A stretch of 64,000 nt of DNA, taken from assembly GCF_016612545.1 (NCBI RefSeq), contig NZ_JAENRY010000002.1:1-64000 (forward strand), read 5' to 3'. The position numbers and the translations under genes were made by a program. Positions 1 through 8,233 of the stretch are shown one piece after another; positions within the stretch are counted from its first letter, which is position 1; every line of letters starts with the position of its first letter. Below the pieces are notes generated by a model. That model was given only the letters and a program-made list of their open reading frames with translations. It had not been told where the DNA came from and made no database searches. The DNA is from Streptomyces sp. MBT65 (GTDB taxonomy: Bacteria > Actinomycetota > Actinomycetes > Streptomycetales > Streptomycetaceae).

Positions 1-584
1 GTCTGTTTCATCCGCAGGGTGGGGGTCAGCCCGCCGACCGGGGGTGGTTGGGGGATGCCGAGGTCGTGCCGGTCCGGGAGCGGGAGTCGGGGCTGATCGT
101 GGCTACGGCGGCTGCGGGTGGCGATCTCTCGGGGCTCGGCGTGGGGGACTGGGTGCGGGCCCGGATCGATCTGCGGGTGCGGATGCTGCATGCCGCGCTG
201 CACACCGCCGGGCATCTCGTCGAGGCGGTCGGGAGGACGCAGGGGTGGGAGATGGTCGGGAGCATCCACTTTCCCGGTCAGGCCCGGATCGAGTTCCGGG
301 CGCCGGACGCGGACGCGCGGCTGGCCGACCCGGAGGGGCGGGAGGAAGTGACCGCCGTGCTGCGCGCCGCGGTGGCGGACGCTGTAGCCGACGATCTGCC
401 GGTCTCCGCGCGGTACCTCCCCGACGGACGGCGCGTCGTGCACCTCGACACGCTGCACTCCGCGCCCTGCGGAGGCACCCATGTGCGCAGCCTCGGCGAC
501 CTGGCCGACGTGACGCTGCCGACGCTGAAGGTCAAGAAGGGCCGTATCCGCGTGTCCTGCACCGCGACCCACCGGAGCCGTTGA
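1..584 (+). CDS. AlaX-like trans-editing protein, 5' end outside window
   Basis: Homologue of the alanyl-tRNA synthetase editing domain (AlaX family), which hydrolyses mischarged tRNA-Ala in the cytoplasm. The open frame runs back through the window edge. Its first visible codons read LFHPQGGGQPADRGW, the family's N-terminal HPxGGGQPxDxG signature, so the TTG and GTG codons near position 48 are internal and the true start is upstream. The two zinc-binding elements of the editing site are both present: HAALHTAGH in the middle and CGGTH near the C-terminus. The stop shares one base with the ATG of the next gene (TGATG), so the two are almost certainly co-translated. Which mischarged amino acid it removes (Ser, Gly or another) cannot be read from the sequence. 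Confidence 0.88.
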   Translation, partial: LFHPQGGGQPADRGWLGDAEVVPVRERESGLIVATAAAGGDLSGLGVGDWVRARIDLRVRMLHAALHTAGHLVEAVGRTQGWEMVGSIHFPGQARIEFRAPDADARLADPEGREEVTAVLRAAVADAVADDLPVSARYLPDGRRVVHLDTLHSAPCGGTHVRSLGDLADVTLPTLKVKKGRIRVSCTATHRSR

Positions 585-1159
585 TGACACCCCCACCGTC
601 CGGCCGCCGGCCGGTCAGCAGTACCGCCGCCGCGGTCGGCGCGAAGATCCGGCTGCGCCGGCAGCAGCGCGGGATGAGTGCCGCGGAGATGGCCCGGCGC
701 GCCGGCCTGAGCAAGGCCACGCTGTCGCAGTTGGAGGCCGGGAACGGCAATCCCACGATCGACACCCTGGACGCCATCGCCGTCGCCCTGCGCATCCCGA
801 TCGCCGACCTGCTGGCACGAGACGCCGACACCGGACCGGTCTTCCGGCCGGGCACGGACATCGAACCGGGCGAAGTCTCACGGGAGTTGCTACGCCGGAT
901 CAGCAGCGGCAACAGCCTGGAGATCTGGCGGCTGCGCATTCCGCCGGAGACGGAGCTGGCCGGTGTGCCGCACGCCACCGGCACCATCGAGCACCTGCTG
1001 ATCGCCACCGGGCGGGTCACCGCCGGCCCCGTCGACGCCCCGGAGGACCTGGGCCCCGGCGACATGCTCGCCTTCGCCGGAGACGCGCCGCACTTCTACC
1101 GGACCGGCGCCGAGGAGGTCGACATCACCGTCGTCTTCGCCTCGCCGATCAGCACCTGA
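584..1159 (+). CDS. XRE-family HTH regulator with C-terminal cupin
   Basis: A 191-residue cytoplasmic transcription regulator. Residues about 18-75 form an XRE helix-turn-helix (GLSKATLSQLEAGNGNPT recognition region). Residues about 115-190 form a small cupin, as in the SutR/PuuR-like HTH-cupin regulators that sense small metabolites. The ATG overlaps the stop of the AlaX-like gene by one base, and a threonine aldolase gene follows 56 bases downstream. The context suggests control of amino acid degradation or of the operon itself. The ligand is unknown. A longer frame upstream of the ATG is the shadow of the AlaX gene. Confidence 0.9.
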   Translation: MTPPPSGRRPVSSTAAAVGAKIRLRRQQRGMSAAEMARRAGLSKATLSQLEAGNGNPTIDTLDAIAVALRIPIADLLARDADTGPVFRPGTDIEPGEVSRELLRRISSGNSLEIWRLRIPPETELAGVPHATGTIEHLLIATGRVTAGPVDAPEDLGPGDMLAFAGDAPHFYRTGAEEVDITVVFASPIST

Positions 1160-1215
1160 GACACGCCTCGCCGAGCAGTTGCCCGAGGCGTTCCCACGAC
1201 CCAGGAAGACCCCTC

Positions 1216-2277
1216 ATGAGCACCGCCCTCGCCACCACCCCCGCCGGCCGCGCCTTCATCAGCGACAACATGGCGGGAGCCTCCCCGCAGATAGCCCGCG
1301 CCGTCGCCGACGCGGCCACCGGGCAGGTCCTGCCGTACGGCAACGACCCGTTCACCGAGAGGGCCCGCCGCAGGCTCGGTGAGATCTTCGAGCGGGACGT
1401 CGACGTCTTCCCGGTCTCCACCGGGTCCGCGGCCAACGGCCTGAGTCTGGCCGCCCTCACCCCGCCCTGGGGCAGCGTGCTCTCCCACCCCGACAGCCAC
1501 ATCAACACCGACGAATGCGGCGCTCCGGAGTTCTTCACCGACGGGGCCAAGCTCGTCGGTGTCCCGGGCGGCGACAGCAGGATGGACCCCGCCGCGCTGC
1601 GGGCGGCCGTGCGCCGCCGGACCGGTGACGTGCACAGTGTGCAGCCGTCGGTGGTGAGCATCAGCCAGGCCACCGAGAGCGGCAGCGTCTACACCCTGGC
1701 GGAGATCCGAGAGATCTCCGCCATCGCCAAGGACGCCGGGCTGCGCGTCCACATGGACGGGGCGCGTTTCGCCAACGCGCTGGTCCGACTCGGCGCCACC
1801 TCGGCCGAGATGACCTGGAAGGCCGGCGTCGACGTGCTGTCCTTCGGCGCCACCAAGAACGGCGCGATGACCGCCGACGCCATCGTCTCCTTCGACCCCG
1901 CGCTCGCCGGCGAACTCGCCTTCCGCGCCAAGCGCGCCGGGCAGCTCGCCTCCAAGATGCGCTTCAACACGGCCCAGATCGACGCCTATCTCACCGACGA
2001 CCTCTGGCTGCGCAACGCCCGCCAGGCCAACGCGATGGCCACCCGCCTCGGCGACGGCCTCAAGTCCATCGCCGGGGCAGGCCTGTTGGCCACCCCGCAG
2101 GCCAACATCCTCTTCTGCCGCCTGCCCCAGCAGGTCACCGAAGGACTCCTCGCCGAGGGCTACGCCTTCTACCACGACCGGTGGGAGCCCGGCATCGTCC
2201 GCTTCGTCACCGCCTTCTCCCACAGCGCCGACGACGTCGACCAGCTCCTGGACGCGGTCCGCCGCCACACCCACTGA
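1216..2277 (+). CDS. ltaE: Low-specificity L-threonine aldolase (PLP)
   Basis: PLP-dependent fold-type I enzyme of 353 residues, the normal size for threonine aldolases, which cleave L-threonine (or allo-threonine, or related beta-hydroxy amino acids) to glycine and an aldehyde. Visible family features are SDNMAGASP at the N-terminus, the cofactor-binding HMDGARFANA with its conserved Asp, and the Schiff-base lysine in SFGATKNG. The ATG has an AGGAAG ribosome site 7 bases upstream. It is the third gene of a co-directional set with the AlaX-like editor and the HTH-cupin regulator. A relative such as a beta-hydroxyaspartate or phenylserine aldolase is possible; substrate range cannot be read. 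Confidence 0.9.
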   Translation: MSTALATTPAGRAFISDNMAGASPQIARAVADAATGQVLPYGNDPFTERARRRLGEIFERDVDVFPVSTGSAANGLSLAALTPPWGSVLSHPDSHINTDECGAPEFFTDGAKLVGVPGGDSRMDPAALRAAVRRRTGDVHSVQPSVVSISQATESGSVYTLAEIREISAIAKDAGLRVHMDGARFANALVRLGATSAEMTWKAGVDVLSFGATKNGAMTADAIVSFDPALAGELAFRAKRAGQLASKMRFNTAQIDAYLTDDLWLRNARQANAMATRLGDGLKSIAGAGLLATPQANILFCRLPQQVTEGLLAEGYAFYHDRWEPGIVRFVTAFSHSADDVDQLLDAVRRHTH

Positions 2278-2340
2278 ACCGCGGCGGCAGGACCGATGAA
2301 CTCCGCTTCCGTCACGGCGAGTTGATGACGGCTGCCTTTG

Positions 2341-3741
2341 TCAGGCGGTGACGAGTGGCTTGAGCGGTGGTGCGGGTGTCGGCACGGCGGTGTGCAGGTT
2401 CCTGGTGACCTCGGTCAGGTCGGTGATGAACATGCCCGCGAGTTCCGCGGTGAACCCGGTGCGCACCACCAGACGCAGTACGGAGACGTCCTGGCAGGGC
2501 GCGGGAAAACTGTAGGCGGGCAGATGCCAGCCACGGGCGCGCATCGCGTGGGAGACGTCGAACACCGTGAAGCCCTGCGTTCCGGGCGCCAACCGGAAGG
2601 CGAACGCCGGGAGTTCGGAGCCGTCCGTGATCAACTCGTAGGGGGCGACGGCCTGGATGCGCGCGGCGAGGGCGCGGGCGGTGGAGCGGCTCTGGGCCGC
2701 CAGATTGCGCAGCCCTTCGAAGCCGTAGCGGAGGAAGCTGTAGTACTGCGCGACGACATGCGCTCCCGGGCGGGAGAAGTTGAGGGTGAAGCTGGGGGAG
2801 CTGCCGCCGAGGTAGTCGACCTCGAACACCAGGTCGTCGGGGAGGGCTTCGGCGTCGCGCCACAGGGCCCAGCCCAGGCCGGGGAAGACATGGCCGTACT
2901 TGTGCCCCGAGGTGTTGATGGAGGCGACGCGTTCGAGCTGGAAGTCCCACATCAGGCCCGGGTCGAGGAAGGGGGCGACCATCGCGCCGGACGCGCCGTC
3001 GACATGCACGGGGATGTCGGTGCCGGTGGCGGCCTGGTAGCCGTCCAGTGCCATGCAGACGTCCGCGACGGGCTCGTAGGAACCGTCGAACGTGGACCCG
3101 AGGATCGTCACCACGCCGATGGTGTTGTCGTCGCAGTACGCGGTGAGCGTGTCGGCCGTGAGGTGGTAGCGGCCCGGTTCCATCGGGACGTAACGCGGCT
3201 CCACCTCGAAGTAGTTGGCGAACTTCTTCCAGCACACCTGGACGTTCGCGCCCATCACGATGTTCGGGCGCGCGGTGTCCTTGCCCTGGGCGCGTCGGCG
3301 CTCCTGCCAGCGGCGCTTGAGCGCGAGGCCGCCGAGCATCGCGGCCTCGCTCGAACCGGTCGTCGAGCAGCCGCGGACCTGGTCCGGCCGCGGCGCGTGC
3401 CACAGCCGGGCGAGCATCCGTACGCAGCGCTCCTCCATCGCCGTGATCTGCGGGTACTCGGCGCGGTCGGCGAGGTTCTTCTCGGCGGTCTCCGCCATCA
3501 ACTCCCTTGCCTGGGGCTCCATCCAGGTCGTCACGAAGGTCGCGAGGTTCAGCCGGGCGTTGCCGTCGAGCATCAGCTCGTCGCGTACCCGACGGCAGAC
3601 CAGGTCGGGCTCCGACGCGAACTCGGGCAGCTCGTCGAGGGGCTGGAGGAGGTCGGCGGCCGGCGGGAGACCGCCGGCGCGGGAAACGGTCAGGGTGTCG
3701 AACTCGGCTTCGGGCATGACGTCGGTATGCGGGATGGGCAT
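2341..3741 (-). CDS. gadB: Glutamate decarboxylase
   Basis: PLP-dependent group II decarboxylase of 466 residues, matching the length of bacterial GadA/GadB. It converts L-glutamate to GABA with proton consumption. Sequence support: the GCSTTGSSEAAMLGGLALK cofactor-binding stretch, HVDGASGAMVAPF, and the PLP lysine in NTSGHKYGHVFPG. ATG at 3741 is used; a second in-frame ATG lies 8 codons later and neither has a strong ribosome site. No glutamate/GABA antiporter gene is adjacent, so a complete acid-resistance system is not visible here. It lies 185 bases downstream of the cysteine desulfurase on the same strand and could share its transcript. Confidence 0.93.
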   Translation of the reverse strand: MPIPHTDVMPEAEFDTLTVSRAGGLPPAADLLQPLDELPEFASEPDLVCRRVRDELMLDGNARLNLATFVTTWMEPQARELMAETAEKNLADRAEYPQITAMEERCVRMLARLWHAPRPDQVRGCSTTGSSEAAMLGGLALKRRWQERRRAQGKDTARPNIVMGANVQVCWKKFANYFEVEPRYVPMEPGRYHLTADTLTAYCDDNTIGVVTILGSTFDGSYEPVADVCMALDGYQAATGTDIPVHVDGASGAMVAPFLDPGLMWDFQLERVASINTSGHKYGHVFPGLGWALWRDAEALPDDLVFEVDYLGGSSPSFTLNFSRPGAHVVAQYYSFLRYGFEGLRNLAAQSRSTARALAARIQAVAPYELITDGSELPAFAFRLAPGTQGFTVFDVSHAMRARGWHLPAYSFPAPCQDVSVLRLVVRTGFTAELAGMFITDLTEVTRNLHTAVPTPAPPLKPLVTA

Positions 3742-3926
3742 GAGTGTCTGGATGCCTTTCTGGTCCGTGCGGCCCCGTGCACTCCGACGCTAGATCGCTG
3801 AGAGGTGCGGCGTATGTGTCGATTACACCGATCCAGTGATCGATTTGCGGACTGATGAACTGGATTTTCCCTTGTACATACTGGACATTACTTTTTGCAG
3901 AGCAGACGTCGGCCGATACGACGAGG
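3742..3926. other. Intergenic region, relatively AT-rich
   Basis: A 185-base gap between the desulfurase stop and the GAD start. It has a stretch unusually rich in A/T for this genome (roughly 3840-3905), which may hold a GAD promoter on the minus strand. I see no clear hexamer pair and no strong hairpin. Confidence 0.3.
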
Positions 3927-5210
3927 TCAGCGCCGTCGGACCTGGCTCAGCTCCCGCACCAGCTGGTCGATTTCGCCGTGGGTGTTGTAGAAGGCGAAGG
4001 ACGGGCGGACGGCGGTGGTGAGGCCGTAGCGCCGCAGGACCGGCTGGGCGCAGTGGTGGCCGGCCCGGACCGCGATACCGGCGGCGTCCAGCTTCTGGGC
4101 GATGTGGGCGGGGTCGGTGCCGTCGATGGTGAAGGCCGTCACGCCGACTCCGTTCGGGGGGCCGAGCAGGCGCAGGCCGGGCACGTCGTCGGCGAGGCGG
4201 TGTCGGGCGTGGGCGAGGAGTGCCGTCTCGTGGACGTGGGCCGTGTCCAGGCCGATGGATTCCAGGTAGTCGACGGCCGCGCCGAGTCCGATCGCCCCGG
4301 CGATGTGGCCGGTGCCCGCCTCGAACTTCTGTGGGGGCGGGGCGTATTGGGTGTGCTCGAAGCTGACGGACGTGATCATCGAGCCACCGCCCTGCCAGGG
4401 AGGCATGTCCTCAAGGAGTGCCGAACGGCCGTACAGGACACCGATTCCGGTCGGACCGAAGAGCTTGTGGCCGGACAGGACGTAGAAGTCGGCGCCCAAC
4501 TCGCCGACGTCCACGCGGAGATGGGGCACGGCCTGGGCGCCGTCGACGAGCACGACCGCGCCGTGCGCGTGCGCCGCGTCGGCCATCGCGCGGACGGGGA
4601 GGACGGTGCCGAGCACATTGGAGACATGCGCGAGGGCGACGATCCGCGTGCGGGGGCCGAGAAGGGCGTCGTAGGCGGTGAGGTCCACGGTGCCGTCGTC
4701 GTGCAGGGGAACGATCCGCAGCCGGGCGCCCTTCTCGGCGCACAGCGACTGCCAGGGGACGATGTTGGCGTGGTGTTCGAGGGTGGTGAGGACGATCTCG
4801 TCACCGGCGCCCACGCGAGTGCGGCCCCAGGTCTGCGCGACCAGGTTGATGCCTTCGGTGGCGCCCCGTACGAAGACGATCTCCTCGGCCCGCCCGGCTC
4901 CGACGAAACGCGCGATCCGGCTTCGCGCGCTCTCCAGCAGGGTGGTCGCCTCACGGGCGAGGGTGCGCGCGCCCCGGTGCACGTTCGAGTTGTGGCGGGC
5001 GTAGAAGTCGCTTACGGCGTCGATGACTTGGCGCGGTTTGTGGGCGGTGGCGGCGCTGTCGAGCCAGACGAGCGGGCGGCCGTGGACGGTGCGGGAGAGG
5101 GCGGGGAAGTCGGCGCGCACGGCGTGCACGGGGAAGGCCGGCGGATGGGGTGCGGCTGTACCGGCGCGGTCCAGCCAGTACCTGGCGGTGTGCGACGCGG
5201 GGGTGCTCAT
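3927..5210 (-). CDS. SufS-type cysteine desulfurase, probable encapsulin cargo
   Basis: PLP enzyme of 427 residues that takes sulfur from L-cysteine as a persulfide and releases alanine. Class features: LEHHANIVPWQ, DGAQAVPH, the PLP lysine in SGHKLFGPTGIG, and the catalytic cysteine in RAGHHCAQP. The GHHCAQP loop is the SufS (type II) pattern. The ATG overlaps the stop of the encapsulin shell gene by four bases (ATGA). Desulfurases are one of the four cargo types reported for family 2 encapsulins, so it is probably packaged. The N-terminus before the desulfurase fold is short (about 35 residues with PHPPAF), whereas the Synechococcus cargo has a very long disordered extension. No SufBCD, SufU or sulfur-acceptor gene is adjacent. 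Confidence 0.9.
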   Translation of the reverse strand: MSTPASHTARYWLDRAGTAAPHPPAFPVHAVRADFPALSRTVHGRPLVWLDSAATAHKPRQVIDAVSDFYARHNSNVHRGARTLAREATTLLESARSRIARFVGAGRAEEIVFVRGATEGINLVAQTWGRTRVGAGDEIVLTTLEHHANIVPWQSLCAEKGARLRIVPLHDDGTVDLTAYDALLGPRTRIVALAHVSNVLGTVLPVRAMADAAHAHGAVVLVDGAQAVPHLRVDVGELGADFYVLSGHKLFGPTGIGVLYGRSALLEDMPPWQGGGSMITSVSFEHTQYAPPPQKFEAGTGHIAGAIGLGAAVDYLESIGLDTAHVHETALLAHARHRLADDVPGLRLLGPPNGVGVTAFTIDGTDPAHIAQKLDAAGIAVRAGHHCAQPVLRRYGLTTAVRPSFAFYNTHGEIDQLVRELSQVRRR

Positions 5211-6619
5211 GTGTACGGGTGGTAGTGGGCGACCTGGACCTGCTCCAGCATGCCGATCGCGTCGTCCACGAGCACGGCGGCGGAGAAGTACGAGCTGACC
5301 AGGTGCGAGGCGACCGCCCGCCGGTCCAGGCCCATCGGCTCCACCGCGATGCCGGGGGCGTGCTCGTGGGGCAGCCGGTCGGGGCGCAGACCGACGACAC
5401 CCCGGTTCTCCTCACCCACCCGCAGCAGCAGGACGGTCGACGTGGACTCCACCGGGTCGACCGGGATCTTGTCCGTCGGGACCAGGGGCACCCCTCGCCA
5501 ACTGAGAAACGGACTGCCGTACATCTCGAAGATCACCGGGGGCACACCCCGGCGCGTACACTCCCGGCCGAACGCGCCGATCGCGCGCGGGTGGGCGAGG
5601 AAGAACGCGGGCTGCTTCCAGACGACGGTGAGGAGTTCGTCCAGGTCGTCAGGGGTCGGCGGGCCGGTGCGGGAGTGGACGCGGAAGGCGGGGGCGATGT
5701 TGTGCAGCAGCCCGAACTCCGGGTCGTTCAGCAGCTCGCGCTCCTGCTGCTCCAGGATCAGCTCGACGGTCAGACGCAGTTGTTCCTCGTGCTGGTTCAA
5801 CGGCACGTTGTAGAGGTCCGAGACACGGGAGTGCATCCTCAACACGGTCTGCGCCACGGCGAGTTCGTGCTCGCGCGGCTCCGGGTCGTAGTCCACGAAG
5901 GTCTCGGGCAGCTCCGCCTCGCCGTGGTGCCCCGAAGCGACGGCCGGTGTCCCCGCGCTGCCGGGCTGCCCGCCTGCCCTGAACTCCGCGAAGGCGCGGG
6001 CGAGTTCGGGATGCTCGTCCTCCAACCGCCGTAGCCGGTCCGGGTCCAGGACGAGCAGGGTGCTGTTGGTCAGGGCGACCACCGTGTACGGCCAGTCGCC
6101 GCCGCGGAGTGCGGCCTCCTCGTCGAAGAACTCCTCCTCTCCCATGACTCCGAGCACCGTCGGCTCGCCGTAGGCCCCGGTGCCGCGCCGCTCCAGCCGG
6201 CCGTGCGCGACGACGTACAGGCCGTCGGCCGGCCTGCCCGCCTCGGCCAGGGTCGTGCCGGCGATGACGTGCTTCGTACGGAACGCGGCCGCGACCTCCT
6301 CCAGCAGGCGCAGGTCCATCACGTCCCGCAGGGCGAGGAGTTCGCGCATGTCCTCGGCCATGATCCGGCTGCCGTCGGCGCCCGGGAGCAGGGTGATCCG
6401 CCCGTCGCCCACGGCGTAGGCGACACAGCGGTTGACCCGGTACGTGCCGGCCTCCACCTCGACCCAGGGGAGCAGCCTGAGTAACCAGCGCGGGGTGGTC
6501 AGCGAGAGCTGTGCCGGGGTCTTGGTGGTGGTCGCGATGCTCCGGGCGGCGCGCGTCCCGAGGCTGGTGGCGGCCGGGGTGGTGGGCTGGTTCCCGTCGT
6601 CGACGGTCCGTTCGCTCAC
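5207..6619 (-). CDS. Family 2B encapsulin shell protein with cNMP-binding insertion
   Basis: HK97-fold protein of 470 residues that assembles into a protein nanocompartment. The N-terminal arm ends in SLGTRAARSIATTTKT, then TPRWLLRLLPWVEV and TYRVNR, which match EshA/family 2 shells. Residues about 85-200 are a cyclic-nucleotide-binding-like domain (DGLYVVAHGRLE, then GEEEFFDEEA). Such an insertion defines subfamily 2B. The rest is HK97 again, including the late SPFLSWRGVPL and a C-terminal VSSYFSAAVLVDDA. The frame opens earlier at 6643, but GTG at 6619 has a good ribosome site (AAGGGATC) and fits family lengths. It is transcribed first and translationally coupled to the cysteine desulfurase. 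Whether the insertion binds a cyclic nucleotide is not shown by sequence alone. Confidence 0.9.
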   Translation of the reverse strand: MSERTVDDGNQPTTPAATSLGTRAARSIATTTKTPAQLSLTTPRWLLRLLPWVEVEAGTYRVNRCVAYAVGDGRITLLPGADGSRIMAEDMRELLALRDVMDLRLLEEVAAAFRTKHVIAGTTLAEAGRPADGLYVVAHGRLERRGTGAYGEPTVLGVMGEEEFFDEEAALRGGDWPYTVVALTNSTLLVLDPDRLRRLEDEHPELARAFAEFRAGGQPGSAGTPAVASGHHGEAELPETFVDYDPEPREHELAVAQTVLRMHSRVSDLYNVPLNQHEEQLRLTVELILEQQERELLNDPEFGLLHNIAPAFRVHSRTGPPTPDDLDELLTVVWKQPAFFLAHPRAIGAFGRECTRRGVPPVIFEMYGSPFLSWRGVPLVPTDKIPVDPVESTSTVLLLRVGEENRGVVGLRPDRLPHEHAPGIAVEPMGLDRRAVASHLVSSYFSAAVLVDDAIGMLEQVQVAHYHPYT

Positions 6620-6692
6620 GATGATCCCTTCGTGGATTCTCACACCCTGAATTCCCCGGTCAACCGCCTTTTAAATTACCCAATTCGGGGAC

Positions 6693-6721
6693 TTGACCGA
6701 AACGATCGTTATGTTCACGAT
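6693..6721 (+). promoter_or_regulatory. Candidate promoter with palindrome upstream of osmC
   Basis: TTGACC (6693-6698) and CACGAT (6716-6721) are separated by 17 bases and stand in an AT-rich stretch. They are a fair match to a housekeeping promoter reading toward the OsmC gene. The spacer holds the perfect 10-base palindrome AACGATCGTT at 6701-6710, which could be an operator. Inference from sequence only. Confidence 0.4.
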
Positions 6722-6787
6722 GGGCGCGGGGAAGTTCCTCGACCGCTCGCGGGGCTTCAATCATTCGCACGGCACGCAGGAGACTTG

Positions 6788-7210
6788 ATGGAGATCACCG
6801 GAAATACCCGAACCCACTGGGAAGGCCCGCTCAAAGAGGGCGTCGGCCGGATGAGTTTCGGCTCGGGCGCCGCCTCCCCGGATCTGCGCTATCCCCTCAG
6901 TCCGATCCCGCCCCAGCGGCAGACGTCCCCCGAGGAGCTGATCGCCGCTGCTCAGGGAGCCTGCTTCACGATGATGCTGTCCCACGTCCTCACGGAGGCC
7001 GGCACCCCGCCGAGCAGCGTGACCACGGAATGCGACGCGACGATGAGCGTCGGCACCGGATTCACGCTCATCAACATCAGGGTCCAGGCCGCCGTGCCCG
7101 GAATCACCGAGGAGGAATTGCGCCGGGCCGCCGCGACCGCTGAGCAACGCTGTCCCGTCAGCAAGGCGTTGAGCGCTATTCCGTCGAATGTGCAGACGGA
7201 ATTGGTCTGA
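6788..7210 (+). CDS. OsmC family peroxidase-like protein
   Basis: Small thiol peroxidase-like protein of 140 residues, the usual OsmC/Ohr length. These proteins reduce organic hydroperoxides in the cytoplasm using two cysteines. Both are present: AAAQGACFTMML in the long central helix and AEQRCPVSKAL near the end. GNTRTHWEGPLKEGVG at the N-terminus matches the OsmC rather than the Ohr branch. The ATG at 6788 has GGAG six bases upstream. The frame extends further upstream but without a ribosome site. It is divergent from the encapsulin operon, so the 168-base gap carries both promoters. Confidence 0.9.
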   Translation: MEITGNTRTHWEGPLKEGVGRMSFGSGAASPDLRYPLSPIPPQRQTSPEELIAAAQGACFTMMLSHVLTEAGTPPSSVTTECDATMSVGTGFTLINIRVQAAVPGITEEELRRAAATAEQRCPVSKALSAIPSNVQTELV

Positions 7211-7384
7211 CCGCGGGCACGCTCGCGAGGCGCTGGGCGCCTGGCCTGAACCGGGCACCCGGTCGATCTCGTCGCGTATTCGGCGGTGGGATTGTCGCGA
7301 CGATTAGGCGGGGGCAGGGGGGACACTTTGCCGGCCGGGGCGGAATTCTGCGCGGGCACGCCGGACGACCGGGGGCGGAGGAGT

Positions 7385-7984
7385 TTCGACACGGCCGTGT
7401 GCCCGCCGCGTTGCGCGTCGGTGAGGGCGGTGCCTCCCCAACGGTCCGTGGCCGCCGGGTTCGCGCCGTGGCCGATGAGGAACTGGGCGACTTCCACGTG
7501 CCCTTCGGATGCGGCGAGGTGCGGGGGCGTGCGGCCGTCGTAGTCACCCGCGCTGAGATCCGCTCCGGCCGAGGTGAGGCGGCGGACCTCGTCCAGGTCG
7601 CCCTGGCCGGATGCCCAGCACAGGGCGACGACGTTTCTCGGCGGCGCTCTGATTGCGACGCTTGCGAGGGCCTTGCGCTCAGTTCCGCCGCCGAGGGCGA
7701 AGTTCCGGTCGGCGGTCTGTCGTTCGGACAGATGGACGGCGGTGTGCCGCTGGCCGCCGACGGCGAGATCGCGAACTGTTCCGGGTCGATACGGGCCAGT
7801 TGGGGGATGTGGTCGGTCACCGCGCCGCCGCGCACCTGAATTTCGTGACTAGTTCGTCCCTGGAGAGGGTCTGGCGTCCGTCGTCGTCGAAGGCGTCGAA
7901 GAGCGCGCGATGGGCGGCTTCGAAGGGATCCGTCTCTGCCGCTGATTTCGTGGGCTGTTCTTTCCGGCGGGCGGTTGATGTCAT
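7385..7984 (-). pseudogene. Glutaminase remnant (GLS type with EF-hand and ankyrin ends)
   Basis: Broken relic of a long-form glutaminase. Reading the minus strand from ATG 7984 (GAGGTGA ribosome site), one frame gives an EF-hand-like start, FDAFDDDGRQTLSRDEL. Another gives VTDHIPQLARIDPEQF, the entry to the catalytic domain. A third gives VGGQRHTAVH and then jumps to ankyrin repeats with DYDGRTPPHLAASEGHVEV and PAATDRWGG. The order and wording follow animal-type GLS (IPQLA, then DGQRH, then DYDSRTALHVAAAEGHVEV, then DRW). Nearly the whole catalytic domain, including the SxxK active-site region, is missing. There are at least two frame changes, and the ankyrin frame has no stop of its own before running into osmC antisense. 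It makes no functional enzyme. Confidence 0.75.
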
Positions 7985-8233
7985 GGTCGTCACCTCGTGC
8001 GGGAAGTGCCTGACGGATGAAGGGAGTTCGTCAGGAGAGCATGACGACTCTTATGTTTCACTTCATACCCAGGGGTGGGTTGTCCGCTACGGTCCCCTCA
8101 CTCGATCAGGGAGGGCATGCGGGAGCAGAATTCGTCCTGCGAGTGCGCGGGGGCGCCCCCTGGGTGAGGTGTGCTTTTCGCGATGGGCGCCCGCTCTTCG
8201 CGTGAACAGGCGTCCATCGCGGGGGAGTTGACC

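Noticed and set aside
44-583. Long open frame running from position 44 into the HTH-cupin gene
   Set aside because: It is the shadow of the AlaX-like gene, which has the family signature in a different frame. The real regulator start is ATG 584.
2338-3801. 487-codon frame on the plus strand opposite GAD
   Set aside because: Antisense shadow typical of GC-rich DNA. Its translation is low-complexity Gly/Arg/Glu-rich and lacks motifs, while GAD is unambiguous.
7399-7839. Plus-strand frames over the glutaminase remnant
   Set aside because: No domain wording in any plus-strand frame, whereas minus-strand fragments match glutaminase and ankyrin sequences.
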